Of a DNA stretch of 64,000 bases, positions 1 to 8,204 are shown piece after piece (position 1 is the first letter of the stretch; every line of letters starts with the position of its first letter). Both the position numbers and the translations under genes were made by a program. The stretch is taken from NCBI RefSeq assembly GCF_002159265.1, contig NZ_NFHG01000001.1:124001-188000 (forward strand), read 5' to 3'. This stretch comes from Flavonifractor sp. An82 (GTDB lineage: Bacteria > Bacillota > Clostridia > Oscillospirales > Oscillospiraceae). Below the pieces are notes generated by a model. It did not search any database. It saw only the letters and a list, made by a program, of their open reading frames with translations, and had not been told where the DNA came from.

Positions 1-696
1 CAACCTTCCGCTTCTATTAGCGCCAGCGCTATGAAGTCTTATGAAGCCGGAACTACGGTGACGCCAAGCTATACGGCTAGTCTGAATCCTGGTTCCTATG
101 AGTTCGGTCCTGCCACCGGTATTACTGCAACCGCATGGGAAGTTACTTTTAACGAAGAGAGCAAGGACACAAATTCTGGTTCATTTTCTCCTATCCAAGT
201 GACCGACGCTATGAATCTCCAAATTGTCGCAAAAGCTACGCACGGAGATGGAGCTATGCCGTGGACTGCTCTTGAAAAGGAGTATAAAGAAGGTCAAATT
301 AAGGCCGGAACCAAGACCGCTACCTCTGGAGCCCTGAAGGGCTATCGGCGTTATTTCTATGGAGTTGATAAGACTTCCGGCGAGATTAACAGCGCTCTGA
401 TCCGGGGCCTGACTGGAAGCGCTGGAGCCGCTGCGGCAACCACTCTTACGGTTAACTCAAGCGCTGGTGCTATTCGTAGCATCGTAGCGCTTCCGACTGC
501 CTCTGGCTTGAAGGTGAAACAGGTTCTGTTGACCTCCAGCATGAACGCTGATATTACTGGAAACTATGTCAAGAATCCTGATCCTATTCAGGTTGAAGGC
601 GCAGAGGGATATACTGCCGTTGACTATGATGTTTATGTGTACCAGCCTGCGTCCTATGATGCCGCTGAGGTTCACAAGATTACAATTGGCAAGTAA
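1..696 (+). CDS. Phage structural protein, 5' end outside window (partial)
   Basis: The frame is open from the first base, so the true start lies left of the window and about 231 codons are visible. The protein is rich in Ala, Gly, Ser and Thr, has no membrane segment, and looks like a tail or baseplate surface protein. I do not recognise a named family. It ends 21 bases before the next tail gene, with a good ribosome binding site between them, so it belongs to the rightward late operon of prophage 1. The structural role comes from context. Confidence 0.6.
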   Translation, partial: QPSASISASAMKSYEAGTTVTPSYTASLNPGSYEFGPATGITATAWEVTFNEESKDTNSGSFSPIQVTDAMNLQIVAKATHGDGAMPWTALEKEYKEGQIKAGTKTATSGALKGYRRYFYGVDKTSGEINSALIRGLTGSAGAAAATTLTVNSSAGAIRSIVALPTASGLKVKQVLLTSSMNADITGNYVKNPDPIQVEGAEGYTAVDYDVYVYQPASYDAAEVHKITIGK

Positions 697-717
697 TTAG
701 AAGGAAGGAGTGATAAG

Positions 718-1983
718 ATGGCTGTTATTAACAAAGAAGGCAACTATATGGCGCTTCCTCTGAAGATTCGCAGAGGAAATCCACTGCCCCTTGATGAGTC
801 TGCTGTTTGGTACGACTATGAGGAACTTGTTGCATATGCACAGTCTAATCCCGTAGCTTACGTTGGCCAGATCCTGGTTCATGTTGATGAGGAACAATCG
901 ACAGTCAACGCATACATGATTCAGAATGCTGCCGGAAACCTGATTAAGCTCGCCTCTACTACAGCATCTGGAGATCTGACAGAAGATGTTCTTGAACTGC
1001 AGGGCAAGGTATCTGCGCTTGAGACATTGGTTGGTAAGAAGGGTGCAGAGAGTGCGATTGTTGCTACTGATGTGTGGAATGCAATTGAGGAAGTCAAGGC
1101 CGCTTATGAGGCCGCCGATACTGCGCTGAGCGAGAATCTGTCTAGCAATTATTATAATAAGACTGCGACTGATAGCCAGATCGACACTAAGATTGCCGCC
1201 GCCATTGGAGCTACATATAAGCCTGGTGGTTCCGTCGCCTTTGAAGATCTTCCTGAACTGAGCGCAGCAATTGAAGGCAAAGTCTACAATATTTCAAACG
1301 ATTTCACTACCACAGATGACTTCGTTGATGGTGCTGGCAAGAAGTTCTCTGCTGGCACAAATGTTGTGTGTATCGAAGCGAGTGACGGCGTATATAAGTG
1401 GGATGTTTTGACTGGTGTCACTGATCTGAGTGCGTATGCCACTACTGAATATGTGGATGAGGGTTTGGCCGAGAAGGTTGATGTAGTTGAAGGCTCTTCT
1501 CTCGTTGAGGAAACTCTGATTCAGAAACTGAGAGGTATGCTGGAGGTCAAGAGTGTATCTGATGAACTCGAAGTTGCTGAAGGTGGCGTTCTGCAGGTTA
1601 AGGCGGTTGACCAAAGTAAAGTAACTGGCCTCTCTGATGCTCTTGCTGGAAAGGTTAATGTTGAACCAGGTAAAGGACTCTCTGAGGAAAATTTCACTTC
1701 CACTCTTTTGGAGAAACTGAATGGTATTGCCGCTGGCGCTCAGGCCAACGTGATTGAGAGTATTCAGATTAACGGAGAAGCGGCACAAATTCAAGGGAAG
1801 GCTGTTAATATTCCTGTCGCTTCTGCCAGCGTTCTTGGTGTCGTGAAGGGTGTAACCACCGAGAATGGTGTTGCTGTTGCTGAAGACGGAACGATGAGCA
1901 TCAATTCTGTAAATGTGAATAAGCTTGTTCAGGCTGGCGATGAGCGTTTGGTCTTGGATTGCGGGAACAGTACAAATGCTTAA
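718..1983 (+). CDS. Phage tail fibre or baseplate protein
   Basis: This 421-residue protein follows an AAGGAAGGAG-type ribosome binding site. Its middle (about residues 85-140) is Ala/Glu-rich and probably helical or coiled coil. The rest is made of short beta-rich segments typical of fibre shafts, including the phrase GIAAGAQANVIE, a pattern common in phage tail fibres ('LNGIAAGAQVNV'). No enzyme motif is seen. It sits directly before two further fibre genes and a terminator-like hairpin. The fibre assignment rests on this repeat phrase and on neighbours; the exact role (shaft, baseplate adaptor) is not resolvable. Confidence 0.6.
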   Translation: MAVINKEGNYMALPLKIRRGNPLPLDESAVWYDYEELVAYAQSNPVAYVGQILVHVDEEQSTVNAYMIQNAAGNLIKLASTTASGDLTEDVLELQGKVSALETLVGKKGAESAIVATDVWNAIEEVKAAYEAADTALSENLSSNYYNKTATDSQIDTKIAAAIGATYKPGGSVAFEDLPELSAAIEGKVYNISNDFTTTDDFVDGAGKKFSAGTNVVCIEASDGVYKWDVLTGVTDLSAYATTEYVDEGLAEKVDVVEGSSLVEETLIQKLRGMLEVKSVSDELEVAEGGVLQVKAVDQSKVTGLSDALAGKVNVEPGKGLSEENFTSTLLEKLNGIAAGAQANVIESIQINGEAAQIQGKAVNIPVASASVLGVVKGVTTENGVAVAEDGTMSINSVNVNKLVQAGDERLVLDCGNSTNA

Positions 1984-1998
1984 TTGTGCGTAATTTTG

Positions 1999-2022
1999 GA
2001 ACCCCGGATTGCTCCGGGGTTC
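1999..2022 (+). terminator. Terminator-like hairpin between fibre genes
   Basis: A perfect 9-bp stem (GAACCCCGG / CCGGGGTTC) with a six-base loop is followed only by TTTC, so it may be a weak or partial terminator that sets expression levels inside the late operon. It ends about 20 bases before the next start codon. Confidence 0.5.
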
Positions 2023-2042
2023 TTTCATAAGGAGGATTGTAT

Positions 2043-2930
2043 ATGGCGGGAAATAAAACACTTAATGCTCGTCTTAGTCTTAAATGTGATACCTATGCTA
2101 ACTGGACTAGCAACAACCCTGTCCTGCTTGCTGGCGAGGCTGCCGTTACGGTTGTTCCAGGAGAAACAGGCGCGGTTCAGAGAGAACCTGCTGTTCTGGT
2201 TAAGTTTGGTGATGGTACTTCTCACTACAATGATTTGCAGTTTATGTCTGCAAAGAGCGCTGATGTTTATGACTGGGCTATGCAGGCTCAGAAGCCCACT
2301 TACCAGGCAAGTGAAATTCAGGGGCTTGATGATTACATCTCTGGCCAGATCAAGGATACAGATACCCAGTATCAGCTTGTGCGAGTGAGCGACACATCCT
2401 TTAAGTTGCAGTCAAAAGAAAAGAATGGGGATGAGTGGGCGGATGTAACCACAATTGAAATCACCTATAACTTGACTGAAGGCGAGACAAACGGTACAGT
2501 GAAGTTTAATGGTGTGGATGTTGCTGTTCACGGACTGAAATCTGCCGCCTATCAGGACACGACTGCTTTTGATGCTGCTGGGTCTGCTGATGCTGTGCAG
2601 GGCAATTTAGATACGCACATTCAGAATAAGCAGAATCCGCATAGTGTGGCTGCTGATCAAATAGGTGCCGCAAAACCAGGATATGTATTTTATATTACAC
2701 TTCTTGCATCTAACTGGGTAGATAATTCTCAAACTGTATCGGATATCGGTTTTGTAACATCTGGATATGCATATCTTATAAATCCTAGTGACGAAAATTT
2801 TATATCTTGGAATGATTGTATTGTGCGTGGAAAAGATGTTGAACAAGCCGGGAAAATGAATTTTATATGTGAAGAGCAACCAAGCTCTGATATTGTGGTT
2901 AAAATCGTGCGAATGGAGGTTTCCGCATAA
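2043..2930 (+). CDS. Tail fibre protein with NPH repeat
   Basis: I chose the ATG at 2043 because GGAGG lies just upstream; a TTG six bases earlier is too close to it. The protein begins with a segment (LNARLSLKCDTYANW) common at the start of clostridial phage tail proteins. Near residue 190 it has the fibre phrase NKQNPHSVAADQIGAAKPG, which recurs in the fibre at 9570. After that point the sequence becomes AT-rich and unlike the rest, as expected for an exchangeable tip domain. Its stop overlaps the start of the DGR target gene (TAATG), so the two are translationally coupled. Confidence 0.7.
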   Translation: MAGNKTLNARLSLKCDTYANWTSNNPVLLAGEAAVTVVPGETGAVQREPAVLVKFGDGTSHYNDLQFMSAKSADVYDWAMQAQKPTYQASEIQGLDDYISGQIKDTDTQYQLVRVSDTSFKLQSKEKNGDEWADVTTIEITYNLTEGETNGTVKFNGVDVAVHGLKSAAYQDTTAFDAAGSADAVQGNLDTHIQNKQNPHSVAADQIGAAKPGYVFYITLLASNWVDNSQTVSDIGFVTSGYAYLINPSDENFISWNDCIVRGKDVEQAGKMNFICEEQPSSDIVVKIVRMEVSA

Positions 2931-4771
2931 TGAGTGGGAAAGTGTTCAATATGACTGGGGGATCTGGCAGGGGGATTAAGTTAGTGTCTATTGACATCGC
3001 AAAAGGACCAACTAAAACGATATATCGCCCTGGACAAATTTTCGATCCAGCCGGGATGGAAGTGGTCGCTACGTATACCAACGGAGCAACATTGCTTGCA
3101 ACTGGATGGACATATTATCCGTCTGGTGCCATTCAGGCTGGCACAAATAATATTGAAATTGTTTACACTGAATCTGGCGTAACAGCAAGTGCTATGCAAC
3201 CAATTACTGTCCGGACGGAGGTTTTTCAAGTTCCAACATATACTGGTAGTTTTATTTATAACGGAACACAACAATCACCTTCATGGAATGGATATGAAAG
3301 TTCTGAAATGACAATCGGAGGCACAACATCAGCAATTCATGCAGGATCATATCAAACAATATTTTCTCTGAAAGATAAAATTGGAACTCAGTGGGACGAT
3401 GGAACCGTTGAAGACAAATCGGTGGATTGGACTATCGAAAGGGCCAGTATTGATGTCCCAACACAGAGTGGGAGTTTAATATATGACGGAGATATTAAGT
3501 CGCCCACTTGGGCTGGATATGATAACATAAAAATGACTATTGGCGGCACAACGTCTGGAACCAATGCTGGAAGCTATAATGCTTCCTTCACTCCGAAAAC
3601 AGACTATAGATGGAGCGATGGAACTACCACTGCCAAGACTGTGTCATGGTCTATTGGCAAGGCAACTGGTACTCTGACTGTAAGCAAATCTTCTGTCGAA
3701 TTAAATATGTCTACACTGTCTACGACGTTTACTATCGGAGGCAATCATGACGGTACATTAAGTGTTGTTTCAAACAATACAGGTATTGCTACTGTTTCCC
3801 GTAGCGGTTCTACTGTAACTGTTACGCATGTGAACCAGACTACCGGTTCGACTACAATCACCGTAAGCTGTACAGCAGGTACAAACTATACTGCACCTTC
3901 AAGCAAAACTGTTAGTGTTGAAGCAAAGTTTGTCAGTACGGTTCTTAACGACAATGAATGGTCTGTTATTCAGAGTGTCGCAGATTCAAACCAAGGCGGT
4001 AACTATTGGTCTGTCGGCGACCGTAAGGCTGTGACTGTCAACGGAACTGTCGGCACCCAAGCCATTAACGGTACTTATTATGTTTACATTCTCGGATTTA
4101 ACCACAACAGTTCTCGCGAAGGAACTGGCATTACTTTTGGTACGTTCAAAACAGCTCTGAGTGGTGGTACTGATATTTGTCTTGTTGATGGTCAGTATGG
4201 TAGCTCCTCAACTAATGGTACCAAGTATTTCAACATGAACCATAGCTCCAATACTAACTCCGGCGGATGGAATGGCTGTGACCTTCGGTACGATGTGCTT
4301 GGTAGCACCAACGTAAATAATGGTGATGCAACGGCCACATGTGCGACATCTCCTATTTCTGGAACCTTAATGGCAGCTCTCCCAAGCGACCTTCGTGCCG
4401 TCATGAAGCCGATGAACATCTACACCGACAACACGGGTGGAGGTTCCAACACCGCTTCTTATGTCACAAAGTCGGTTGATTATCTTCCTCTTCTGGCCGA
4501 ATGTGAGATTTTTGGCGATGGATATGGTTATAGTGGTAGCGGCTACGCTAATGATGCGGAGAAAAATTACCAGCAACAGTACCAATACTACAAAAATGGT
4601 AATAGCAAGGTGAAATACCGTCACAGCTCAACAAGTTCCGCTGCTCGTTGGTGGGGGCGTTCTCCTGGTTGCGGCGGCAGCGGCGCCTTCTGCGTTGTGG
4701 GCGCGGACGGCAACGCGACCAGCGGCTACGCAAGGTATTCCTGTGGGCTCGCCCCGGCTTTCAGGGTCTAA
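2930..4771 (+). CDS. DGR target: Ig-like repeat fibre with DUF6273/C-type-lectin tip
   Basis: This 613-residue protein is the diversified target of the retroelement. After a short Gly-rich start it has an Ig-like domain (about 20-95), two similar repeats with the phrase MTIGGTTS (about 95-160 and 170-240; compare the bacterial MBG/YDG repeats), a Thr/Ser-rich BIG-like domain (about 245-335), and a C-terminal DUF6273-like domain (about 340-613) that ends in RWWGRSPGC...GLAPAFRV. DUF6273 is a formylglycine-enzyme/C-type-lectin-like fold often found as a DGR target. The last 43 codons are the variable repeat. It follows a fibre gene with a TAATG overlap. I infer a receptor-binding tail tip; the receptor is unknown. 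Confidence 0.85.
   Translation: MSGKVFNMTGGSGRGIKLVSIDIAKGPTKTIYRPGQIFDPAGMEVVATYTNGATLLATGWTYYPSGAIQAGTNNIEIVYTESGVTASAMQPITVRTEVFQVPTYTGSFIYNGTQQSPSWNGYESSEMTIGGTTSAIHAGSYQTIFSLKDKIGTQWDDGTVEDKSVDWTIERASIDVPTQSGSLIYDGDIKSPTWAGYDNIKMTIGGTTSGTNAGSYNASFTPKTDYRWSDGTTTAKTVSWSIGKATGTLTVSKSSVELNMSTLSTTFTIGGNHDGTLSVVSNNTGIATVSRSGSTVTVTHVNQTTGSTTITVSCTAGTNYTAPSSKTVSVEAKFVSTVLNDNEWSVIQSVADSNQGGNYWSVGDRKAVTVNGTVGTQAINGTYYVYILGFNHNSSREGTGITFGTFKTALSGGTDICLVDGQYGSSSTNGTKYFNMNHSSNTNSGGWNGCDLRYDVLGSTNVNNGDATATCATSPISGTLMAALPSDLRAVMKPMNIYTDNTGGGSNTASYVTKSVDYLPLLAECEIFGDGYGYSGSGYANDAEKNYQQQYQYYKNGNSKVKYRHSSTSSAARWWGRSPGCGGSGAFCVVGADGNATSGYARYSCGLAPAFRV
4635..4762 (+). repeat. DGR variable repeat (VR)
   Basis: This 128-bp segment matches the TR at 5418-5545 without gaps. 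I count 29 mismatches, and every one is at a position where TR has adenine (29 of 39 TR adenines changed, none of the other bases). The changes alter 19 codons, mostly TR asparagine codons, turning them into Gly, Ala, Val, Tyr, Ser, Cys and others. The 3' end is GC-rich (TGGGCTCGCCCCGG), the expected place for initiation of mutagenic homing. Confidence 0.97.
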
Positions 4772-4783
4772 TCTTGAACCAAA

Positions 4784-4814
4784 TGAATCAAGCCCACGAC
4801 AGTGGGCGGATTCA
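4784..4814 (+). promoter_or_regulatory. Stem-loop just downstream of VR
   Basis: TGAATC and GCCCAC pair with GTGGGC and GATTCA, giving a 12-bp stem broken by a small internal loop (AA opposite G), with a GACA tetraloop. It starts 22 bases after the end of VR. In the Bordetella phage DGR, a hairpin or cruciform with a GC-rich stem and a four-base loop downstream of VR is needed for efficient target recognition. I infer the same role here. A second small hairpin (AAGGGG/CCCCTT) follows at 4833-4847. Confidence 0.6.
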
Positions 4815-4898
4815 TAGCAGGTGAAACTATATAAGGGGTTGCCCCTTTGTGATTAGTCCAAGAGGACAACACAATAAAAAGAACGAAAGGAGATTTCT

Positions 4899-5357
4899 AT
4901 GTCAGTTTTGAAAGCACATCGGTCTGAAAGCAAGGCAGAGTACATCAATGTCGCCAACAAAATCTACATTCAGACCATCAACTTCCTGTCACGCCTGTCC
5001 TCGCGCTATTCAAGACTTGTTGCGTCAGAAGTGTCTTCCCTTGCCTCGGAGGTGTTAGACCACACTGAAAAGGCAAATAGCATCTATCCTTCTGATGCAA
5101 TGAGGAAAGAACTTCGTAAGACGCATTTACTTGAAGCACGAGCATCCCTGATGGCACTCGATGTTCATCTTAGCCATTGTTATGAACTGATGATGACCAA
5201 CCCGTCAGGATGTTTTACGACAGGAAGCGGAAACATCGTTAAGGCTTCAGATGCCAAAAAGAAATTAGAACATATGGCACAAGAACTCGGCGAGCTAATC
5301 GACCGAGAGAACGGGTTATTAACAAGTGTGCTGAAGAGCGACAAAGGCAGGAAATAA
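4899..5357 (+). CDS. avd: DGR accessory protein, Avd-like four-helix bundle
   Basis: A 152-residue, largely helical protein between VR and TR, preceded by AAAGGAG. Size, helical character, basic surface and position all fit the Avd / four-helix-bundle (23S rRNA-intervening-protein-like) family, which binds the RT and the DGR RNA and is needed for mutagenic homing. Key phrases are KIYIQTINFLSRLSSRYS near residues 24-41 and a central LLEARASLMALDVHL helix. The assignment rests on this combination. The gene is part of the cassette target-Avd-TR-RT. Confidence 0.8.
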   Translation: MSVLKAHRSESKAEYINVANKIYIQTINFLSRLSSRYSRLVASEVSSLASEVLDHTEKANSIYPSDAMRKELRKTHLLEARASLMALDVHLSHCYELMMTNPSGCFTTGSGNIVKASDAKKKLEHMAQELGELIDRENGLLTSVLKSDKGRK

Positions 5358-5417
5358 TGAAAATATGGGTGTATCTCTGTAAAACCTGTCGGTGAGTGTG
5401 TTTATTCGTACTCCCGT

Positions 5418-5545
5418 GTTCCACTGCTAATTGGTGGGAGCGTTCTCCTAATTGCAACAACAGCAACAACTTCTGCAATGTGAACACGAACGGCAACGCG
5501 AACAACAACAACGCAAGGAATTCCAATGGGCTCGCCCCGGATTTC
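5418..5545 (+). repeat. DGR template repeat (TR)
   Basis: This is the invariant donor copy of the VR. It is rich in AAC and AAT triplets (39 adenines in 128 bases), the hallmark of a template built to give maximal codon diversity by adenine mutagenesis. It lies in a non-coding stretch after the Avd-like gene, and its 3' end keeps the GC-rich VR end. It is expected to be transcribed as part of the DGR RNA together with the downstream spacer reaching to the RT gene. Confidence 0.97.
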
Positions 5546-5627
5546 GTAAACCAGAAATGGTTAGGGTCAAACGCAGTAGCTCGAACCAGAGTGAACTACG
5601 ACCTTTACGAAAGGAGAGATACTTCCC

Positions 5628-5783
5628 GTGACGAAAGTCCGAAACTGCCCTTTGATGCTCAGACACGGACGCCGCCGAGAAATCGAGCGTGCATGGCGGG
5701 TGATGTATCTTACCCCGTTTCATGTGTGGGAGCAAAGCATATTAGACGATACCCTACAAGATATATGTACGGAGGGCGAATAA
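5628..5783 (+). CDS. Small protein encoded between TR and RT
   Basis: This 51-codon frame starts with GTG at 5628, after AAGGAGAG with about nine bases of spacing. Its stop lies four bases before the RT start (TAACTTTATG), an arrangement typical of translational coupling. The peptide is basic at the N-terminus (RHGRRREIERAWRV) and acidic at the C-terminus. I do not recognise a family. It lies inside the region expected to form the 3' spacer of the DGR RNA, so the same RNA may be both template and message. Chance occurrence is possible. Confidence 0.45.
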   Translation: MTKVRNCPLMLRHGRRREIERAWRVMYLTPFHVWEQSILDDTLQDICTEGE

Positions 5784-5787
5784 CTTT

Positions 5788-6957
5788 ATGAGCAGACGAA
5801 GCGGCCGTTACGAGCGCCGTAAAGCAAAACGAGAAGCGAACAGATTGCAGCGAAGTTTAGATGTAGGTGGACTGAACGAGGTATTTACTTACCATGATTT
5901 ATATAGCGCCGGTAAACAGTGCTGCAATGCTGTACGCTGGAAGAACAGTACACAACGATTTGAGTTGCACCTATTCTCAGGTACTGCACGACGCAGACGG
6001 CTTATTTTAGAGCGAAAATGGGAGCCAGCTGCATATGTTCATTTTATGATTTCTGAGCGTGGGAAGACACGTCCTATTGACGCTCCTCGTATCCAAGACA
6101 GACAGATACATAAGGTATTCACACAAAAGGTTCTGCTGCCTCTTTATTTACCGAGTATGATATGGAACAATGGCGCAAGTCTACCTGGCAAAGGGTTTGA
6201 GTTTTCCAAGAGAGAACTACGAAAAGACCTGCGCTTTCATTTCAGAAGATACGGAACGAATGGCAGCGTAATGCTTTTGGACTTCAAGCAGTTCTTCCCA
6301 TCTGTATCACACGAGATGATATTCAAACGCCATAATCAACTCCTAAACAACAATGATTTGAGAGAGCTTGGCGATAGTATTGTAAACACCGTTCCGGGTG
6401 GCAAGGGGCTACCATTAGGTGTTGAACCAAGCCAAGCTGAAATGATTGCATTTCCCTCCGCTTTGGATAATTACATTAAGTGCCAGCTATCAATTCAATG
6501 TGCGGGACATTATATGGACGATTATTATATCATCGTCCCTCCTGATAGAGATGCGAAAGAAATCATGAATTTGATTGTCGAAAAAGCTGAGAGCCTGAAG
6601 CTAACAATCAGCCGCTCAAAGTCTCGAATTGTACCGCTAACAAAACCATTTCGATATTGCAAAGCAAAATATCACCTGACAGAAACAGGGAAGGTTGTTG
6701 TTAACGGAAATAGGGATGGTGTTAAACGGGCACGCAAGAAAATAAAAGCTTTCTATCATAAGATTCAAAACGGTGAGATGTCATATGAAGACTTATGGAC
6801 TTCTGTAAATGGAATGCTCGCCTACTTTGAATGTTATAACGACCATAAGAGAGTCTTGCGACTTCGTAGACTGTTCTATGCAATATTTGGATTCTCTCCA
6901 GAGCGGATTGAAAACTTTAGAGAAAGAGGAATAAAAGGTGAAATATATTGTTCATAA
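5788..6957 (+). CDS. DGR reverse transcriptase
   Basis: A 389-residue RT that should copy TR RNA with errors at adenines and feed the cDNA into VR. The catalytic motif YMDD is at 242-245 inside GHYMDDYYI. The other metal-binding aspartate is in LLDFKQFFP near residue 165. The motif-4 region reads LGVEPSQ (about 210-216), matching the (I/V/L)GxxxSQ signature that separates DGR RTs from group II intron and retron RTs. The N-terminus is basic and there is no maturase or endonuclease domain. The start has GGAGG ten bases upstream. The gene overlaps the next one by 20 bases. Confidence 0.95.
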   Translation: MSRRSGRYERRKAKREANRLQRSLDVGGLNEVFTYHDLYSAGKQCCNAVRWKNSTQRFELHLFSGTARRRRLILERKWEPAAYVHFMISERGKTRPIDAPRIQDRQIHKVFTQKVLLPLYLPSMIWNNGASLPGKGFEFSKRELRKDLRFHFRRYGTNGSVMLLDFKQFFPSVSHEMIFKRHNQLLNNNDLRELGDSIVNTVPGGKGLPLGVEPSQAEMIAFPSALDNYIKCQLSIQCAGHYMDDYYIIVPPDRDAKEIMNLIVEKAESLKLTISRSKSRIVPLTKPFRYCKAKYHLTETGKVVVNGNRDGVKRARKKIKAFYHKIQNGEMSYEDLWTSVNGMLAYFECYNDHKRVLRLRRLFYAIFGFSPERIENFRERGIKGEIYCS

Positions 6958-7339
6958 AAGATTTAAGAACAAAGCCATATGTGGTGATGTGAACCTACCC
7001 GCTCTTACAGAATGTGAGAGTTACGATGGATTCATTACATATGAAGGTAAAACTATCTGCTGCGAAACCAGTGAGAATGCGCATCAATACTTTTCCCGGA
7101 ATGACGATGGTATGGGCATGGTTCGAGGCCATCTCACGCAGTCCATCCAAAAAGCTTTATCAAAACGAGATAGCGATTATCAGGATAGATGGGACATGGT
7201 GTGGGATGACAATGTATGTAAAAAGTATAAGCGTACCGACTATGAAGATTACTGGTTATGGAACCACGAATTCTTTCATGCAAGCATTGATGACTTGCGA
7301 CATATTGCTCAATTAGTCGGTGTAAAGGAGGTTATGTGA
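6938..7339 (+). CDS. Hypothetical phage protein (133 aa)
   Basis: This frame starts inside the last codons of the RT gene (20-base overlap) and ends one base before the next start, so it is probably co-translated with the DGR cassette or the following late genes. The protein is hydrophilic with many aromatic and charged residues and two cysteine pairs in the first half (ICGDV..., TICCETS). I do not recognise the family. No membrane segment or signal peptide is visible. Confidence 0.5.
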   Translation: MKYIVHKRFKNKAICGDVNLPALTECESYDGFITYEGKTICCETSENAHQYFSRNDDGMGMVRGHLTQSIQKALSKRDSDYQDRWDMVWDDNVCKKYKRTDYEDYWLWNHEFFHASIDDLRHIAQLVGVKEVM

Positions 7340-7340
7340 G

Positions 7341-7610
7341 ATGTATCGCATTATTAAGATTGATGGTACAGAGCTTGGTATTACGGATTCTGTAACATAT
7401 ATCAAAATCAGTGAAAGCGGTAGCTATGTTAACGCTACCGAAGAGGATGCCATCGGTGTTGCCTTCAATAGTGAGCCATATAATCTGATTGGGCATGAAG
7501 ATATCGAGGGTGCTGATACTGTAGTTGTATCAAAGACCGATGGAGGAAGCATGGTTTATGAGCAACAGAACCTTGTTGATGAACTTATTCTCGCTGCATT
7601 GGAGGTATGA
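7341..7610 (+). CDS. Small tail-region protein (89 aa)
   Basis: A short, acidic, beta-rich protein of a type often seen between the last tail genes and the lysis genes of clostridial phages. Phrases such as YRIIKIDGTELGITDSVTYI and NSEPYNLIGH are familiar from such prophages but have no assigned function that I know. The start has GGAGGTTATGTGAG upstream. Its stop overlaps the ribosome binding site of the next gene. Confidence 0.6.
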   Translation: MYRIIKIDGTELGITDSVTYIKISESGSYVNATEEDAIGVAFNSEPYNLIGHEDIEGADTVVVSKTDGGSMVYEQQNLVDELILAALEV

Positions 7611-7612
7611 CG

Positions 7613-8194
7613 ATGAAGAAAAAGCTTATGGATATGTATAAGTCTGGTGTTGTTGAGGCATCTGGATTGTTCAAAGCAGCGGTGCGTGGATGGATTACTA
7701 TTGCAGATGTAGCTGAAATCCTTGGAGATGAAAATGCCACAGAAACGGTGCGCACCGCAAAGCTTGCTGAGATCTCCAGAATGTGCAATGTAACAATTGA
7801 ATCTGGGGTTGACGTCCAGATTGGAGATCGGATAGATCATTTCAATCTGTCCAATAATGACCAAAACAACATTGATAGCTTGTTTAAGGTTGTTGAGCTG
7901 GGAGGTACGGAGTACATCTACCAAGCAGACGGTGGTAAGTGTTCTGTTTATTCTGCTGAGGAGATCACATCCATTTATGTCACCGCCCAAAGACATATCA
8001 CAAAAAATACCGCCTATCACAACGCCCTGAAACAATATGTGAACAGCCTATCTGATGTAGATGAGATTTCGGCGGTCAAATACGGAGATGAATTGCCGGC
8101 ACCTTACAAGGAAGAACTTCTGACTAAATTAGCTGTGGCAGAAGAACAGATGCAGGTGATTTTAAATCGTATTGGGGTCTATAAAGAATCATAA
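7613..8194 (+). CDS. Phage protein with DUF4376-like tail segment
   Basis: I chose the ATG at 7613 rather than 7607 because GGAGGT ends at 7606. The first about 45 residues (MKKKLMDMYKSGVVEASGLF...) resemble the XkdX-like small tail proteins, and the last about 85 residues (from VTAQRHITKNTAYHNALKQ) resemble DUF4376-type C-terminal helices of tail-associated proteins. The function is unknown, probably a tail or baseplate accessory. Confidence 0.5.
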   Translation: MKKKLMDMYKSGVVEASGLFKAAVRGWITIADVAEILGDENATETVRTAKLAEISRMCNVTIESGVDVQIGDRIDHFNLSNNDQNNIDSLFKVVELGGTEYIYQADGGKCSVYSAEEITSIYVTAQRHITKNTAYHNALKQYVNSLSDVDEISAVKYGDELPAPYKEELLTKLAVAEEQMQVILNRIGVYKES

Positions 8195-8204
8195 GGTGAT
8201 GTAA

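Noticed and set aside
5396-5791. A 131-codon frame across TR as a protein gene
   Set aside because: The Asn-rich part is just the TR read in frame; there is no ribosome binding site, and DGR templates are non-coding.
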